A stretch of DNA of 64,000 nt from Paracoccaceae bacterium (GCA_018222585.1 JAAFAB010000001.1:718198-782197), one strand, 5' to 3'. Shown: positions 52,600-61,782, counted from the first letter of the stretch. The notes: generated from the sequence alone by a model not told the origin. Program-made: numbers and translations.

Positions 52600-53706
52600 A
52601 TGTTTCCGAGTTTCGCATTACCGCTCACTGCCATTCAGAAAGACCTGTTGCGTCGCCTCGCCCTTGGCGGCCCCCAGAAACGCGCCGGGCTGATTGCCGA
52701 AACCGGCCTGTCGGCCCAGACCATCATGCGCGCGATCGCCCCCCTGCGCGACGGCGAGGTCCTCCGCGAAATCCCGATCCGCATCGGTGAACGCGGCCAG
52801 CCGGCGCGCGAGTTGCGGCTGAACCCCGGGCGGCTCTGCCTGCTGGGGATCAGCGTCGCCCAGTTCGAGGTCGCGGTCTGCCTGCGCGATCTCGCCGGGA
52901 CGCAGCTCTATCGCCGTCGGGAAGAGGGAGATTTCGGCGCCCCGGACGCGGCGCTGGCCGGCCTGGAGAGGATGCTGGACGAAGCGCGCGATGCGCTGCC
53001 CGCTGGTGCCGATTGCCTCGGCGCGGGGATCGCCGCGCAGGGCTACATGCTGGAGCCGGGGCGCAGGGTGGCGGCGCGCGGCGGCATCTCGGCCTGGGCG
53101 GGCTTTGACCTGCACGCGCGCGTCACCGAGATCACCGGCCTGCCCGTGGTGCTGGAGAATGACAGCCGCGCCCTGGCGCTCTGCGTACGCGACAGCCTGG
53201 GAGAGCTGCCGGGGAACGCCTTCTTCGTCCACCTCTCTTCGGGGATCGGCGGCGGCCAGATGGTCGACGGCCAGATGGTGCGCGGCGCCTGGGGCAATGC
53301 GGGCGCGGTTGGCGGGCTGATCCCGCGCGGGCCGGATCGCCCGACCGAAACCCAAATCCGCGCCGCTTTCGGGCTCAGCGACTGGCAGGACCTGCCCCGG
53401 CTTCCCCCTGCCCTGTACCAGGCCGGACTGGACTGGCTGGACCGGGCCGCCGCGCAGCTCTCTCCGGCGCTGCAGGCCATCGCGGCGCTGATCGACCCCG
53501 AGGTGATTTTCCTGCTCTGCCCCCTGCCTGACGAGATCGCCGAGGCGCTGATCGCCCGGCTCTCGCTGGTGTCGGAGGCACGGGTGTCGACGCTGAAGGG
53601 CCTGGCGCCGGACCAGCTGCGCCTGCCCCGGGTGGTCTGCTGGCCGTCGGCCGCGCCGGATCGCGCCGCCTGCATCGTCGCCCGCGACGCCGCTCTGGTC
53701 GGCTGA
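52600..53706 (+). CDS. ROK-family regulator, degenerate sugar/zinc site
   Basis: A 368-residue ROK (repressor/ORF/kinase) protein with an N-terminal winged helix (about 8-65, RLALGGPQKRAGLIAETGLSAQTIMRAI). The ROK core has ENDSRALALCV and LSSGIGGGQMVDGQMVRGAWGNAGAVGG. The GEIGH motif is GAVGG and the zinc-binding CxCGxxGC cluster is absent, so sugar binding and zinc structure are probably altered. It is not likely to be a kinase. Target unknown. Confidence 0.85.
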   Translation: MFPSFALPLTAIQKDLLRRLALGGPQKRAGLIAETGLSAQTIMRAIAPLRDGEVLREIPIRIGERGQPARELRLNPGRLCLLGISVAQFEVAVCLRDLAGTQLYRRREEGDFGAPDAALAGLERMLDEARDALPAGADCLGAGIAAQGYMLEPGRRVAARGGISAWAGFDLHARVTEITGLPVVLENDSRALALCVRDSLGELPGNAFFVHLSSGIGGGQMVDGQMVRGAWGNAGAVGGLIPRGPDRPTETQIRAAFGLSDWQDLPRLPPALYQAGLDWLDRAAAQLSPALQAIAALIDPEVIFLLCPLPDEIAEALIARLSLVSEARVSTLKGLAPDQLRLPRVVCWPSAAPDRAACIVARDAALVG

Positions 53707-53768
53707 CCTGTCAGGAAACCGTCACGGGACTGGTGTAGCCGGGGGTCTCCACCCGATCCGGAGCCCCC

Positions 53769-55283
53769 ATGCCGTCCCTTCCCCGCCGCCGCCTGCTTGC
53801 CTCGGGCCTTGCCGCCGCCGCGCTCTGGCCCGGTCTTGCCGGGGTCCGTGCCGCCCGCTTCACGCATGACCCCTTCACCCTCGGTGTCGCCTCGGGCTGT
53901 CCGACGCCCGAGGGCGTGGTGCTCTGGACCCGGCTGACCTTCCCCGAGCCGCCCGCCCCTGCCAATCCCTTCGCCGTCGTGCAGGCCGCGCCCCTGCCGC
54001 CGATGGATCTGCTCTGGGAGGTCGCCGAGGACGAGGGCTTTGGCCGCGTCGTCCGCCAGGGTGTCGTGCGCGCGGTCGAAGCCTTCGCCCATTCGGCCCA
54101 TGTCGCCGTCACCGGGCTGCGGCCCGACCGCTGGTATTTCTACCGTTTCCGCGCCGGCGAGGCGCTCAGCCCCACCGGGCGCACCCGGACCGCGCCCGCC
54201 GGGGACGTCGATCCCGGGCGCTTCCGCTTCGCCTTCGCCGCCTGCCAGCAATACGAACAGGGCTACTACGCCGCCCTGCGCGACATGGCGCAGCGCGACC
54301 CCGATCTGATCGTCCACCTCGGCGACTACATCTATGAAATGAGCTACGGCGCGGGGCATGTGCGCAGCCACGGCACCGGCAACCCCACGACCCTGCGCGA
54401 GTACCGCGACCGCTACGCGCTCTACAAGTCCGATCCCGACCTGCAGGCGGCCCATGCCGCCGCGCCCTGGCTGGTGATCTGGGACGATCACGAGGTGATC
54501 AACAACTACCATGGCGAGGAGGCCCCCGGCGTCACCGACGGACCCGGCTTCCTGCGCCAGCGCGCCGCCGCCTACCAGGCGTGCTATGAACACATGCCGG
54601 TGCCGCCCCACGCGGGTGGCGACTTCGCCCGCTTCCGCATCCATGGTCAGCACCGGTTCGGCACCCTGCTGGACATCACCCTGCTGGACAGCCGCCAGTA
54701 CAGAACGCCGCCGCAGGCCGGCGGCGCCGGGCGCAGCTACCTGGGTGCGGAACAGGAAGCCTGGCTGGACCGCAGCCTGCAGCAGTCGCACGCCCGCTGG
54801 AGCGTCATTGCCCAGCAGACCCTGCTGTCCGAGCGCGATCTGGAGGCCGGCTCTGCCACCCGCTACAGCGGCGACACCTGGGATGGCTACCGGGCCGCGC
54901 GAGGGCGGCTGCTGGACTCGGTCCAGCGCGCGGGGCTGGCCAATCCGCTGGTCATCGGCGGCGATCTGCACGCCTTCTATGCAGCGGAGGTGAAACGCGA
55001 TTTCGCCGCCCCGGACGCACCGGTGCTGGCGACGGAATTCGTCACCGGCTCGATCACCTCGAACCCGCCATCAGCGCGCGCCATGGCCACGGTGGCAGCC
55101 GAGAACCCGCATCTGAAATTCGCCAGCGGCGGTCAGCACGGCTACGCCATGGCAGAGCTGGGACGGGGCCAGGCACAGGTGGATTTCATCGCCGTCAGCG
55201 ACCGCAGGGACCCCGCCGCCACGGCCCGCGTCGCCCAGAGCTTCGCGGTGCTCAATGGGCGGCCGGGGGTCAACCGGCTCTGA
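53769..55283 (+). CDS. phoD: Alkaline phosphatase D (PhoD)
   Basis: A 504-residue phosphodiesterase/phosphomonoesterase of the PhoD family, using Ca and Fe. Tat signal PRRRLLASG (residues 5-13), then LGVASGCPTPEGVVLWTRL, HLGDYIYEM, WDDHEVINNYHGE and GGDLHAFYAAE. It is exported folded to the periplasm and releases phosphate from organic esters. It is divergent from nothing and converges on the SLC13 gene with a 4-bp gap. Confidence 0.95.
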   Translation: MPSLPRRRLLASGLAAAALWPGLAGVRAARFTHDPFTLGVASGCPTPEGVVLWTRLTFPEPPAPANPFAVVQAAPLPPMDLLWEVAEDEGFGRVVRQGVVRAVEAFAHSAHVAVTGLRPDRWYFYRFRAGEALSPTGRTRTAPAGDVDPGRFRFAFAACQQYEQGYYAALRDMAQRDPDLIVHLGDYIYEMSYGAGHVRSHGTGNPTTLREYRDRYALYKSDPDLQAAHAAAPWLVIWDDHEVINNYHGEEAPGVTDGPGFLRQRAAAYQACYEHMPVPPHAGGDFARFRIHGQHRFGTLLDITLLDSRQYRTPPQAGGAGRSYLGAEQEAWLDRSLQQSHARWSVIAQQTLLSERDLEAGSATRYSGDTWDGYRAARGRLLDSVQRAGLANPLVIGGDLHAFYAAEVKRDFAAPDAPVLATEFVTGSITSNPPSARAMATVAAENPHLKFASGGQHGYAMAELGRGQAQVDFIAVSDRRDPAATARVAQSFAVLNGRPGVNRL

Positions 55284-55287
55284 CCGT

Positions 55288-56670
55288 TCAGAGCCAGCCG
55301 AGCAGCCGCCACCAGAGATAGCAGAGCGGCATCAGCACCAGCAGGCTGACCGCCGCCAGCGCCAGGCAGATTCGCATCAGCGGGCGCGGGCTTTCGCCCG
55401 AAAGCCCCATGGCGACCAGCAGCGGTGCCGCCTGGTAGGGGAAGAAGATCGTCGAGAAGCCGATCACCTGGGTCATGATCACCGCGTCCAGCGGCAGGCC
55501 GGTCAGGTCGCTCAGTTCCTCGGCCAGCACGGTCAGCACCGCGGGCAGGCCCGAGATCGTGGTGAAGATCCCGGTGACCGCGCTGAGCCAGACCAGCGAG
55601 GCGAAGCTGGCAAAGTCCTGCCCCGGCGCCAGCGGCAGCAGCGAGGTGAGCCCATGGGCCATGACGGCGCCCAGCCCGCTCTGGTTCACCACCACGCCGA
55701 GACCGAGCGCCCCGGCGATGAAGAGCAGGGTGGCGAAATCGACCGAGCGCTTGAAGTCCTGTCCCTCCAGGAAGCCGATGCGCGGCATCAGGATAACCAC
55801 CGAGGCGGCCATGCCGATCCAGGCCGGGCTGATGCCATGCCAGGTATCTGTGAACCACAGGGCCAGGGTCGCCAGCAGCAGCGCCAGCAACCAGGGCTGG
55901 CTGCCGCTGCCCTCGACCTCGGGCAGCGGGGCGTCCAGGGCGGCCGCCGCCGGGTCGATGCGGGCGGGGAAGAAGTGGCGCACCAGCAGCACGATGATCG
56001 GCGTCTTGACCAGCCCCAGCACCGGGTAGTGCAGCGCCAGGTAGCTGGCATAGGAAAGTTTGACCCCGTAGAGCCGTTCCGCCGTACCCGCCAGCACCAG
56101 GTTGGGGATATTGCCCGGCAGCACCGCGAAGCCGGGCATGTTGGTGCAGAAGGCGATGGTCAGCGCGATGCCGATACGTCCGTTCGAACCGCTGGCGAAG
56201 CCCAGGCGGTCGGCCAGTGCCATGCCGACAGGCACCATGACCACCGCCCGCCCCACCGAGGAGGGCATGAGGAAGCTGAGCACCATGCAGATCGCCATCA
56301 GCCCGAAGAGCAGCCCGGTGTAGCTGCGGCTCAGGCGCGGCCCGAGCGCCCCGGCCAGCCGCCCGCCCAGGCCCGAACTGCGGATCGCCTCGCCGATGAT
56401 GAAGCCCGAGACCACCAGCCACATGGCCTGCGACGAGAAACCCGAGAAGGTCTCGGCGGGGGTGGCGAGGCCGCTGATCACCACCACGGTGAGGAAGAGA
56501 AGGCTGGCCACATAGCCCGGCACCAGCCCGGTGCCCCAGAGGCTGAGCGTCACCAGCACCACCGCCAGGGTGCGCGCCTGCAGCGGGTCCAGGCCCGGCG
56601 CACCGAAGGCCAGCAGCAGAGCCGCCACGAGGGCGACGAGACCGACCAGAATTTCCTTGGCGAAGCGCAT
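55288..56670 (-). CDS. SLC13/DASS-family anion permease
   Basis: A 460-residue transporter with about 11 hydrophobic segments. SFLMPSSVGRAVVMVPVGMALADRLG and AFCTNMPGFAVLPGNIPNLVLAG resemble the SNT motifs of divalent-anion:sodium symporters. Substrates of the family are dicarboxylates, sulfate or phosphate; not decided here. The ATG at 56670 gives the usual N-terminus. It is divergent from an AraC-type gene that probably controls it. Confidence 0.9.
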   Translation of the reverse strand: MRFAKEILVGLVALVAALLLAFGAPGLDPLQARTLAVVLVTLSLWGTGLVPGYVASLLFLTVVVISGLATPAETFSGFSSQAMWLVVSGFIIGEAIRSSGLGGRLAGALGPRLSRSYTGLLFGLMAICMVLSFLMPSSVGRAVVMVPVGMALADRLGFASGSNGRIGIALTIAFCTNMPGFAVLPGNIPNLVLAGTAERLYGVKLSYASYLALHYPVLGLVKTPIIVLLVRHFFPARIDPAAAALDAPLPEVEGSGSQPWLLALLLATLALWFTDTWHGISPAWIGMAASVVILMPRIGFLEGQDFKRSVDFATLLFIAGALGLGVVVNQSGLGAVMAHGLTSLLPLAPGQDFASFASLVWLSAVTGIFTTISGLPAVLTVLAEELSDLTGLPLDAVIMTQVIGFSTIFFPYQAAPLLVAMGLSGESPRPLMRICLALAAVSLLVLMPLCYLWWRLLGWL

Positions 56671-56686
56671 GTCCTGCCCCCTGACT

Positions 56687-56733
56687 TGGCGCCTCGGGGC
56701 GCCCGGCATGGCGCCTCACCTGGCGCATCTCAC
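56687..56733. promoter_or_regulatory. Three TGGCGC direct repeats between permease and AraC gene
   Basis: TGGCGCCTC (56687), TGGCGCCTCAC (56709) and TGGCGCATCTCAC (56721) are direct repeats spaced 22 and 12 bp. AraC/XylS regulators bind direct repeats about 21 bp apart. A candidate operator only. Confidence 0.45.
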
Positions 56734-56784
56734 TGGCACGGGGCCTTTCTAGACCGGGCGGCGACCTTTCGCTATCTATACATC

Positions 56785-57672
56785 ATGACAGAAGATATAG
56801 AGTTTCAGCCATTTCGGACTGCCGGCAGCGCGGGCGACCTTCGCGACCGCCAGCGCCCGGCCACCGCCCATGGCCACCTGATCCGCGCCGGGCGTCGGGT
56901 GGCGCCCCATGCCCATCCCCGGGCCCAGCTGGCCCTGACCCTGTCGGGGGTGATGCGGCTGGAGGTCGGGCATGACACCTGGATCGTGCCGCCCAGTCAT
57001 GCGGTCTGGGTCCCTGGCGGTCAGCGCCATTCGATCCGCAGCGAGACCGATATCGTCACCTGCAACATCTTCGTCGATCCCACCTGCGCCGCCCGTGCCC
57101 GCCCCGAGACCGCGCCCCGGGTGCTGCGCATCACGCCGCTGCTGCGCGAACTGGCCGTGCGGCTGTCCGAAGCCGGGGCCATGGGCGATGCCGGCGCGCC
57201 CTCGCGGCGGCTGTCACTGGTGCTTGTCGACGAAATCGCCCGGCTGGAGACCGGCGACCTGGGCCTTCCCGGAGGCCGCGATGCGCGGCTGGTGAAGGTG
57301 ACCACGCACCTGAACCGCCACCTGGGCGAGCTGCGCGGCCTGCCCGAGCTGGCCGAGGAGGCCGGCACCAGCGAGCGCACCCTGGCCCGGCTGTTCCGCG
57401 CCGAGACGGGGCTGAGCTTTCGCCAGTGGCGCACCCGGCAGCGGATGCTGGTGGCGCTGGAACGGCTGGAACGCGGCGAGAGCAGCGGCGCGGTGGCCGC
57501 CGCCCTCGGCTACGGATCGGCCTCGGCCTTCATCGCCGCCTTCCGCCGGACGCTCGGCGCCGCCCCGCGCCAGTTGACCGGGGCGACGGGAGAGCTCAGC
57601 TCTCGCGGAACGACCGCTTCAGAAGGAAGGTCAGGAAAATCGGCCAGAGCAACCAGTTCAGCAACGACATGA
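56785..57672 (+). CDS. AraC-family regulator with N-terminal cupin
   Basis: A 295-residue regulator. Cupin segment at about residues 36-75 (HAHPRAQLALTLSGVM, VPGGQRHSIRS), then AraC double HTH at about 172-268 (LPELAEEAGTSERTLARLFRAETGLSFRQWRTRQRM, AAALGYGSASAFIAAFRRTLGAAP). The last 24 residues lie past the normal domain end and overlap the convergent gene by 77 nt. It probably regulates the divergent SLC13 gene. Confidence 0.92.
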   Translation: MTEDIEFQPFRTAGSAGDLRDRQRPATAHGHLIRAGRRVAPHAHPRAQLALTLSGVMRLEVGHDTWIVPPSHAVWVPGGQRHSIRSETDIVTCNIFVDPTCAARARPETAPRVLRITPLLRELAVRLSEAGAMGDAGAPSRRLSLVLVDEIARLETGDLGLPGGRDARLVKVTTHLNRHLGELRGLPELAEEAGTSERTLARLFRAETGLSFRQWRTRQRMLVALERLERGESSGAVAAALGYGSASAFIAAFRRTLGAAPRQLTGATGELSSRGTTASEGRSGKSARATSSATT

Positions 57673-60600
57673 TGAGGAACCAGTCCTCGGGGGTGACGGC
57701 GAAGATCGCCGGCCACAGCACGATGTCATCCGTCGGCTCGAAGTCCTCGCGCGCGGCGAGGCCGATCAGCGGGATGTGGTGGCGTGCGGTCAGCCAGACG
57801 CCGGCCCAGGGCGACCAGTCGTCCTCGCTGGGCAGAAGGGTCTGCGGGCTGTCCAGCGAATAGCCGATGCCCCGGGCGAACTCCGTGGTCCCCTCCTCCT
57901 GTGAGAGGGCAAGGAGGGTGCGCGCCGCCGGCGCCATCTCGTAGTGCCCGCGGTAGGCGCCGACGGTACTCCAGGAGAAGAGCATCAGCAGGGCGATCAC
58001 CCAGCCCAGCCGGCGCGGCGAGAGGCCGTTTTCCAGCGCGAAGCGGAAGAAGGCATGGAGCAGCAGGTGCCAGAGCGTGATCGCCAGGTCGAGGAGGCGC
58101 ACGAGAAAGCCGCGCAGCAACCGCTCGGCGAAATGCCAGACCCGGGCGTGCAACCCGTGATCGGCGCTGCGGGCCTGCCAGTCCAGGCGCCATTGGCGGA
58201 AGTCGTCGCCGAAGCTGGGACGGTGCTGCATCTTCTCGTCGTGGGCGCGGTCATTGCCCCGCCGGTAGACCCGGGCAGCGGCGGCGCTGCGCCCCTCGTT
58301 GCGCAGCTTGTCGAAGACGCTTTCGTAGATGTCCCAGTGGAAGGTCTCGTCGTTGTTGAGGAAGAGGATGTAGTTCTCGGCCAGCGCCTTTTCCTCGCCC
58401 GGGCCATCGTCGGACTGGCCGGTGTCGAATGTCCAGCTCTGGCACTGCAGCCCGCCGAGGTTCACCGGCACCGGGAAGCCGGCGCTGATGTCGGTGCAGG
58501 CGGGATCGCGCATCACCGTCAGGTGCCCGATCTCGGCATCCTCCAGGTCGATGCCCTGCCGCTCTGCCGTGCCCAGCCCGTGTGTCTCGGGCGGCACCGT
58601 CAGCCGGGCCGCGCGGCGCAGGTGACGCAGGGACCGCCCCAGGTATCCCGGCCGCCCCACCCCCTCGGGCAGTTCGCAGCCTTCGCCCGGGAAGCTGCGC
58701 CGCGACAGCACTGCCTCGGAGATCCGGGCATCGTTGAGCCGCAGCGCCCCCGCGACCTCGAGGTAGCTCTGCGAGGCGGGGATGCCGCGGCCCTCGAACT
58801 CGGCGATGGTCAGCAGCTCGGATCCGACCTGCAGCCGCTCGGCCAGCACATGCCCCTGGGGGGCCATCGGATTGTCGTCCGAGAGCGTTCCGTCGATCTG
58901 CAGGCCGCTCAGATCGAGGTCGCCGGTCACCTGGAGGCGCCGCATCTGCAGGAAGCCCGCCCGCGCGCGGGCGTCCTCCCTCGCCAGATGGCCGAGACTG
59001 CCCTCCCCTTCGGCCGTCTCCTGCAGGACCTGTTCCGCCTCACGCCGCAGCCAGTCCTGAGCCGCGCGGCGCACGAAGACAGAGACGGAGGGATCCCCCG
59101 CCATCCGTTGCGGCGAGGTAAAGAGCAGGTCGCCGCGCACCTCGGTCTCGTCCAGCAGGATGCCGCCCTCGACCTTCTCGGTGCCCGTCTCGCCCTGCAC
59201 CTCCAGGGGGGAGACGCGCAGGCGGGTCAGGTCGAGATCGTTGACCACCCGGCAGTTGCGCAGGATGAACTGGCCATGCACCTCGGTGGCGACGCATTTG
59301 CCGTTCCAGGCGGTAACTTCCTCCTCGAGACCGTCCGGACCTTCGTTTCCGTCGCGCACGGAGGGACGCCAGAAGGCGAGGCTATTGCCGAAGCTGCAGG
59401 ATTCGATCCGGCAGCCGAACCAGGTCGGCAGGTAGGGCCGGGAATGCGCCCGCGCCTGTCCGATCCGGGTTCCGATGACCCGCATGTAGGAAGAGATGGT
59501 GCTGTCGATGAAATCGAGCGCACCGAGGTAGGCCGGACTCTGCCAGTCGCCGTAGACGAGCACGGATCCCAGCTGTGCGCCATTGGCGCCAAGCAGCCCG
59601 TTCAGGCGAAACGCCGCGTGGCCCGCACAGTTGGAATTGCAGCCCAAGGCCAGCTGCGCCCGGATCTGCGCCCCGTCCAGGTGCAGGTCCCCCGCGATGT
59701 CGGGCAGCGCGCCAAGCGCGGCCACCCAGTGCGGCCGCTGGTCCGCCGGGATGTCCGGAATGTTCCGATATGCGCGGAATATGCCCTTGATCTCGGCCAT
59801 GACCAATGAGAGCGACCCCACCACCGAACTGCTACCGAGCGTCAGGAAGGCGCAGCTCAACCTGTTTGCCGACAGGGCGGCCTCGGAGATGTAGCTCTCG
59901 GTCGGCGGTTGCGGGACCTCCCCGGCTTTCGGGTCGCCGTCGAGGAACCGTGCCAGGTAGTCCCGCCAGGCGTCACCCCCGGGGCCGATCACGTAAAGAT
60001 CGTCCAGGATCACGTCCCCCGCGCAATCGCAGTCATCCAGCGAGAGCTCACCGTTGACCAGGGTCACCGACAGCGCCTCGCAGATCTTCGGCCTTTGGCC
60101 CGTCACCCGGGTGGCCTCGAAGGTGATCCCCCCTCGCACCATCAGCTTGGAGAAATCAAGCTGGCTGGTGCGCGTCTCCTCCGACGGTGGCGTCTCCTCC
60201 GACGGGGGCGTCTCCTCCGGCAGGGGCGCCTCATCCAGCTTCGGGCCGAAGTGACATGGCCCCACGTAAAGCGAGCCGTTGATGCTGGAATTGGCCAGGC
60301 TGAACCGGGTCACCTGCATGTTGGACAGGGCAACGCTGCCGCGGGCCTCGATCTTTTCCACCAGCACCAGCCCCCTGGCGACGACCTGGCTGAGCATCGC
60401 CGCTCCCCAGGGGCTGTTCCCGGCCCTGCCGATGCCGGTGCCGAGGGTCACGTCGCCGCCGCAGACCAGTTTCGAAAGGGTGATCGCCAGCTTATCGCGC
60501 TCGATTACGGGGCCGCTCGGGTCCTCCATGGTGATCCTGTCGAGACGGCAATCGCCATCGACATGCATACTGTTGGCGCGGATCAGGCCGCAGCCCTCGA

Positions 60601-60964
60601 CACGGTCGATTTCAAGGCTGCCCGAAAGGCGCGCATCCTCCAGCACCAGCGCCCGGTCGGTGGGGAAATCGCCCTTCCTGAACTGACACTTGTAGATCCT
60701 GACCCGGCTGCCCGAGGTCATGCCAGAGGCACTCAGCCCGCCTTCGAAGGTACAGTCCTCGAAGGTGACCCCGGCGCGAAAGCTGGCCCCCTGCAGGCCG
60801 AGCGACTGGGTAAAGGTGATCTTGGAAAACGAGACCGGCCGGTCGAAGACCATTCCGGCGAGATCGACCGGGCCGATCACCCGGACGGGCACCAGCGGGC
60901 CGCGCCCGGTCTCGCGCACCGCCTTCTCGAAGTCACGGTTGAGCAGTTCCTGAACCATCGTCAT
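57596..60964 (-). CDS. Large beta-solenoid membrane protein, uncharacterised
   Basis: A 1122-residue protein. Residues 1 to about 830 have a repeating G-x-L-x-L-x2-(A/T)-x-(I/V) pattern every 20-30 residues (GDVTLGTG, GSVALSNMQV, GELSLDDC, GDLHLDGAQI, GGILLDETEV, GDLDLSGLQI, GALRLNDARI, GIDLEDAEI), typical of a beta-helix. A helical link (YESVFDKLRNEGRSAAAARVY, about residue 870) and a TM pair (986-1004 and about 1096-1115) follow, separated by a 90-residue loop. Actinobacterial proteins loosely called membrane-associated oxidoreductase have this order. No enzymatic motif is seen. It overlaps its partner by 4 nt. Confidence 0.85.
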   Translation of the reverse strand: MTMVQELLNRDFEKAVRETGRGPLVPVRVIGPVDLAGMVFDRPVSFSKITFTQSLGLQGASFRAGVTFEDCTFEGGLSASGMTSGSRVRIYKCQFRKGDFPTDRALVLEDARLSGSLEIDRVEGCGLIRANSMHVDGDCRLDRITMEDPSGPVIERDKLAITLSKLVCGGDVTLGTGIGRAGNSPWGAAMLSQVVARGLVLVEKIEARGSVALSNMQVTRFSLANSSINGSLYVGPCHFGPKLDEAPLPEETPPSEETPPSEETRTSQLDFSKLMVRGGITFEATRVTGQRPKICEALSVTLVNGELSLDDCDCAGDVILDDLYVIGPGGDAWRDYLARFLDGDPKAGEVPQPPTESYISEAALSANRLSCAFLTLGSSSVVGSLSLVMAEIKGIFRAYRNIPDIPADQRPHWVAALGALPDIAGDLHLDGAQIRAQLALGCNSNCAGHAAFRLNGLLGANGAQLGSVLVYGDWQSPAYLGALDFIDSTISSYMRVIGTRIGQARAHSRPYLPTWFGCRIESCSFGNSLAFWRPSVRDGNEGPDGLEEEVTAWNGKCVATEVHGQFILRNCRVVNDLDLTRLRVSPLEVQGETGTEKVEGGILLDETEVRGDLLFTSPQRMAGDPSVSVFVRRAAQDWLRREAEQVLQETAEGEGSLGHLAREDARARAGFLQMRRLQVTGDLDLSGLQIDGTLSDDNPMAPQGHVLAERLQVGSELLTIAEFEGRGIPASQSYLEVAGALRLNDARISEAVLSRRSFPGEGCELPEGVGRPGYLGRSLRHLRRAARLTVPPETHGLGTAERQGIDLEDAEIGHLTVMRDPACTDISAGFPVPVNLGGLQCQSWTFDTGQSDDGPGEEKALAENYILFLNNDETFHWDIYESVFDKLRNEGRSAAAARVYRRGNDRAHDEKMQHRPSFGDDFRQWRLDWQARSADHGLHARVWHFAERLLRGFLVRLLDLAITLWHLLLHAFFRFALENGLSPRRLGWVIALLMLFSWSTVGAYRGHYEMAPAARTLLALSQEEGTTEFARGIGYSLDSPQTLLPSEDDWSPWAGVWLTARHHIPLIGLAAREDFEPTDDIVLWPAIFAVTPEDWFLIMSLLNWLLWPIFLTFLLKRSFRES
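60173..60226 (-). repeat. 18-bp tandem repeat, three copies
   Basis: Units CGTCTCCTCCGACGGKGG at 60173-60190 and 60191-60208 (one mismatch), and a third diverged copy at 60209-60226. They lie inside the solenoid gene and encode a PSEET(P) repeat (about residues 247-264). Exact multiples of three codons allow copy-number change without frameshift. Confidence 0.8.
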
Positions 60965-61782
60965 GCCTTCGGTTGCCAGAAATGCGCCAGCGGGCGCAAA
61001 CAGAGAGACGGCAGATGCGCGTCCTCCTTCATGTTGATCGTGCCGCCCTCATCGACCTCGAAACAGGAGCGGAAGATCTGGTTGCCATAGGCCACCGTCG
61101 CCAGGTGCAGCGGTGCCTCTTGCCCCTCTCCGGTGATGCGGGTGATCGGAAAGGCGAAACGATAGGGCTGCTCCTTTGCGGGTGCATTGGACGGACGCAG
61201 GCGCAACTCCTCATCCAGCGCGGTCAATATCGGCCCCTCGGGCAATTCCTCCTCGACCCCGTATTCCAGCGTATGAAATCCGCCATCATCACCAAAGACG
61301 TGATTGCAGAAGAAAGAAATGTATTCCTCGCGCGCGCCTGTTGCCGAAAACCCGGAAAGCTCGGTTTCGTTGAGGCGATGAATGGGTAGGGATTTGCCAT
61401 CGAGCACCTGGACCTCGCGCGCCGTGAGGACCACGCGCAGCGCGGTCTCGGGAGTGGCATCCGGGATCTTCTCGGTCCAGTCGACATGACAAAGTCTGGC
61501 GCCTTCTCCGTATAATATCAATGGTTTGCACCAGATACGCGCATCCTCGGGCGGGTATTCGGGACGGTGCTTGCGCAGAGTTTCCACGAGGCGTGGCAGG
61601 TCCTCGGCCCGCTGGCTGGTCCAAGGGTAGAGCCGCGCCCGCTCATTGCGCAGCGCCAGGGCCGTTTCGACCTGCGCCTCGGTGGCCTGATAGCGTTCGT
61701 CGACCAGCAGCTCGAAATTGGCGCGCAGTTGATCCGGGTCGAACATTGTCGACTTGATCGTCTCGTAATCCGGATATGTCAT
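60961..61782 (-). CDS. Uncharacterised partner of the solenoid protein
   Basis: A 273-residue soluble protein with no signal or TM segment and no recognised domain. It is acidic (LTALDEELRLRPS, VEEELPEGP) with some aromatic Trp/Phe/His spots (CHVDWTEKIPD, YISFFCNHVFGDDGGFH). The ATG at 61782 is used because it gives the first plausible start after the intergenic gap. Its stop overlaps the solenoid gene start (ATGA), so the two are made together. Sequence around 61500-61545 is more AT-rich than its surroundings. Confidence 0.8.
   Translation of the reverse strand: MTYPDYETIKSTMFDPDQLRANFELLVDERYQATEAQVETALALRNERARLYPWTSQRAEDLPRLVETLRKHRPEYPPEDARIWCKPLILYGEGARLCHVDWTEKIPDATPETALRVVLTAREVQVLDGKSLPIHRLNETELSGFSATGAREEYISFFCNHVFGDDGGFHTLEYGVEEELPEGPILTALDEELRLRPSNAPAKEQPYRFAFPITRITGEGQEAPLHLATVAYGNQIFRSCFEVDEGGTINMKEDAHLPSLCLRPLAHFWQPKA

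Noticed and set aside
57944-59809. A 621-codon plus-strand frame inside the solenoid gene
   Set aside because: The minus-strand reading has the regular solenoid pattern and TM helices; the plus-strand reading is Gln/Gly/Arg/His-rich low complexity with no domain.
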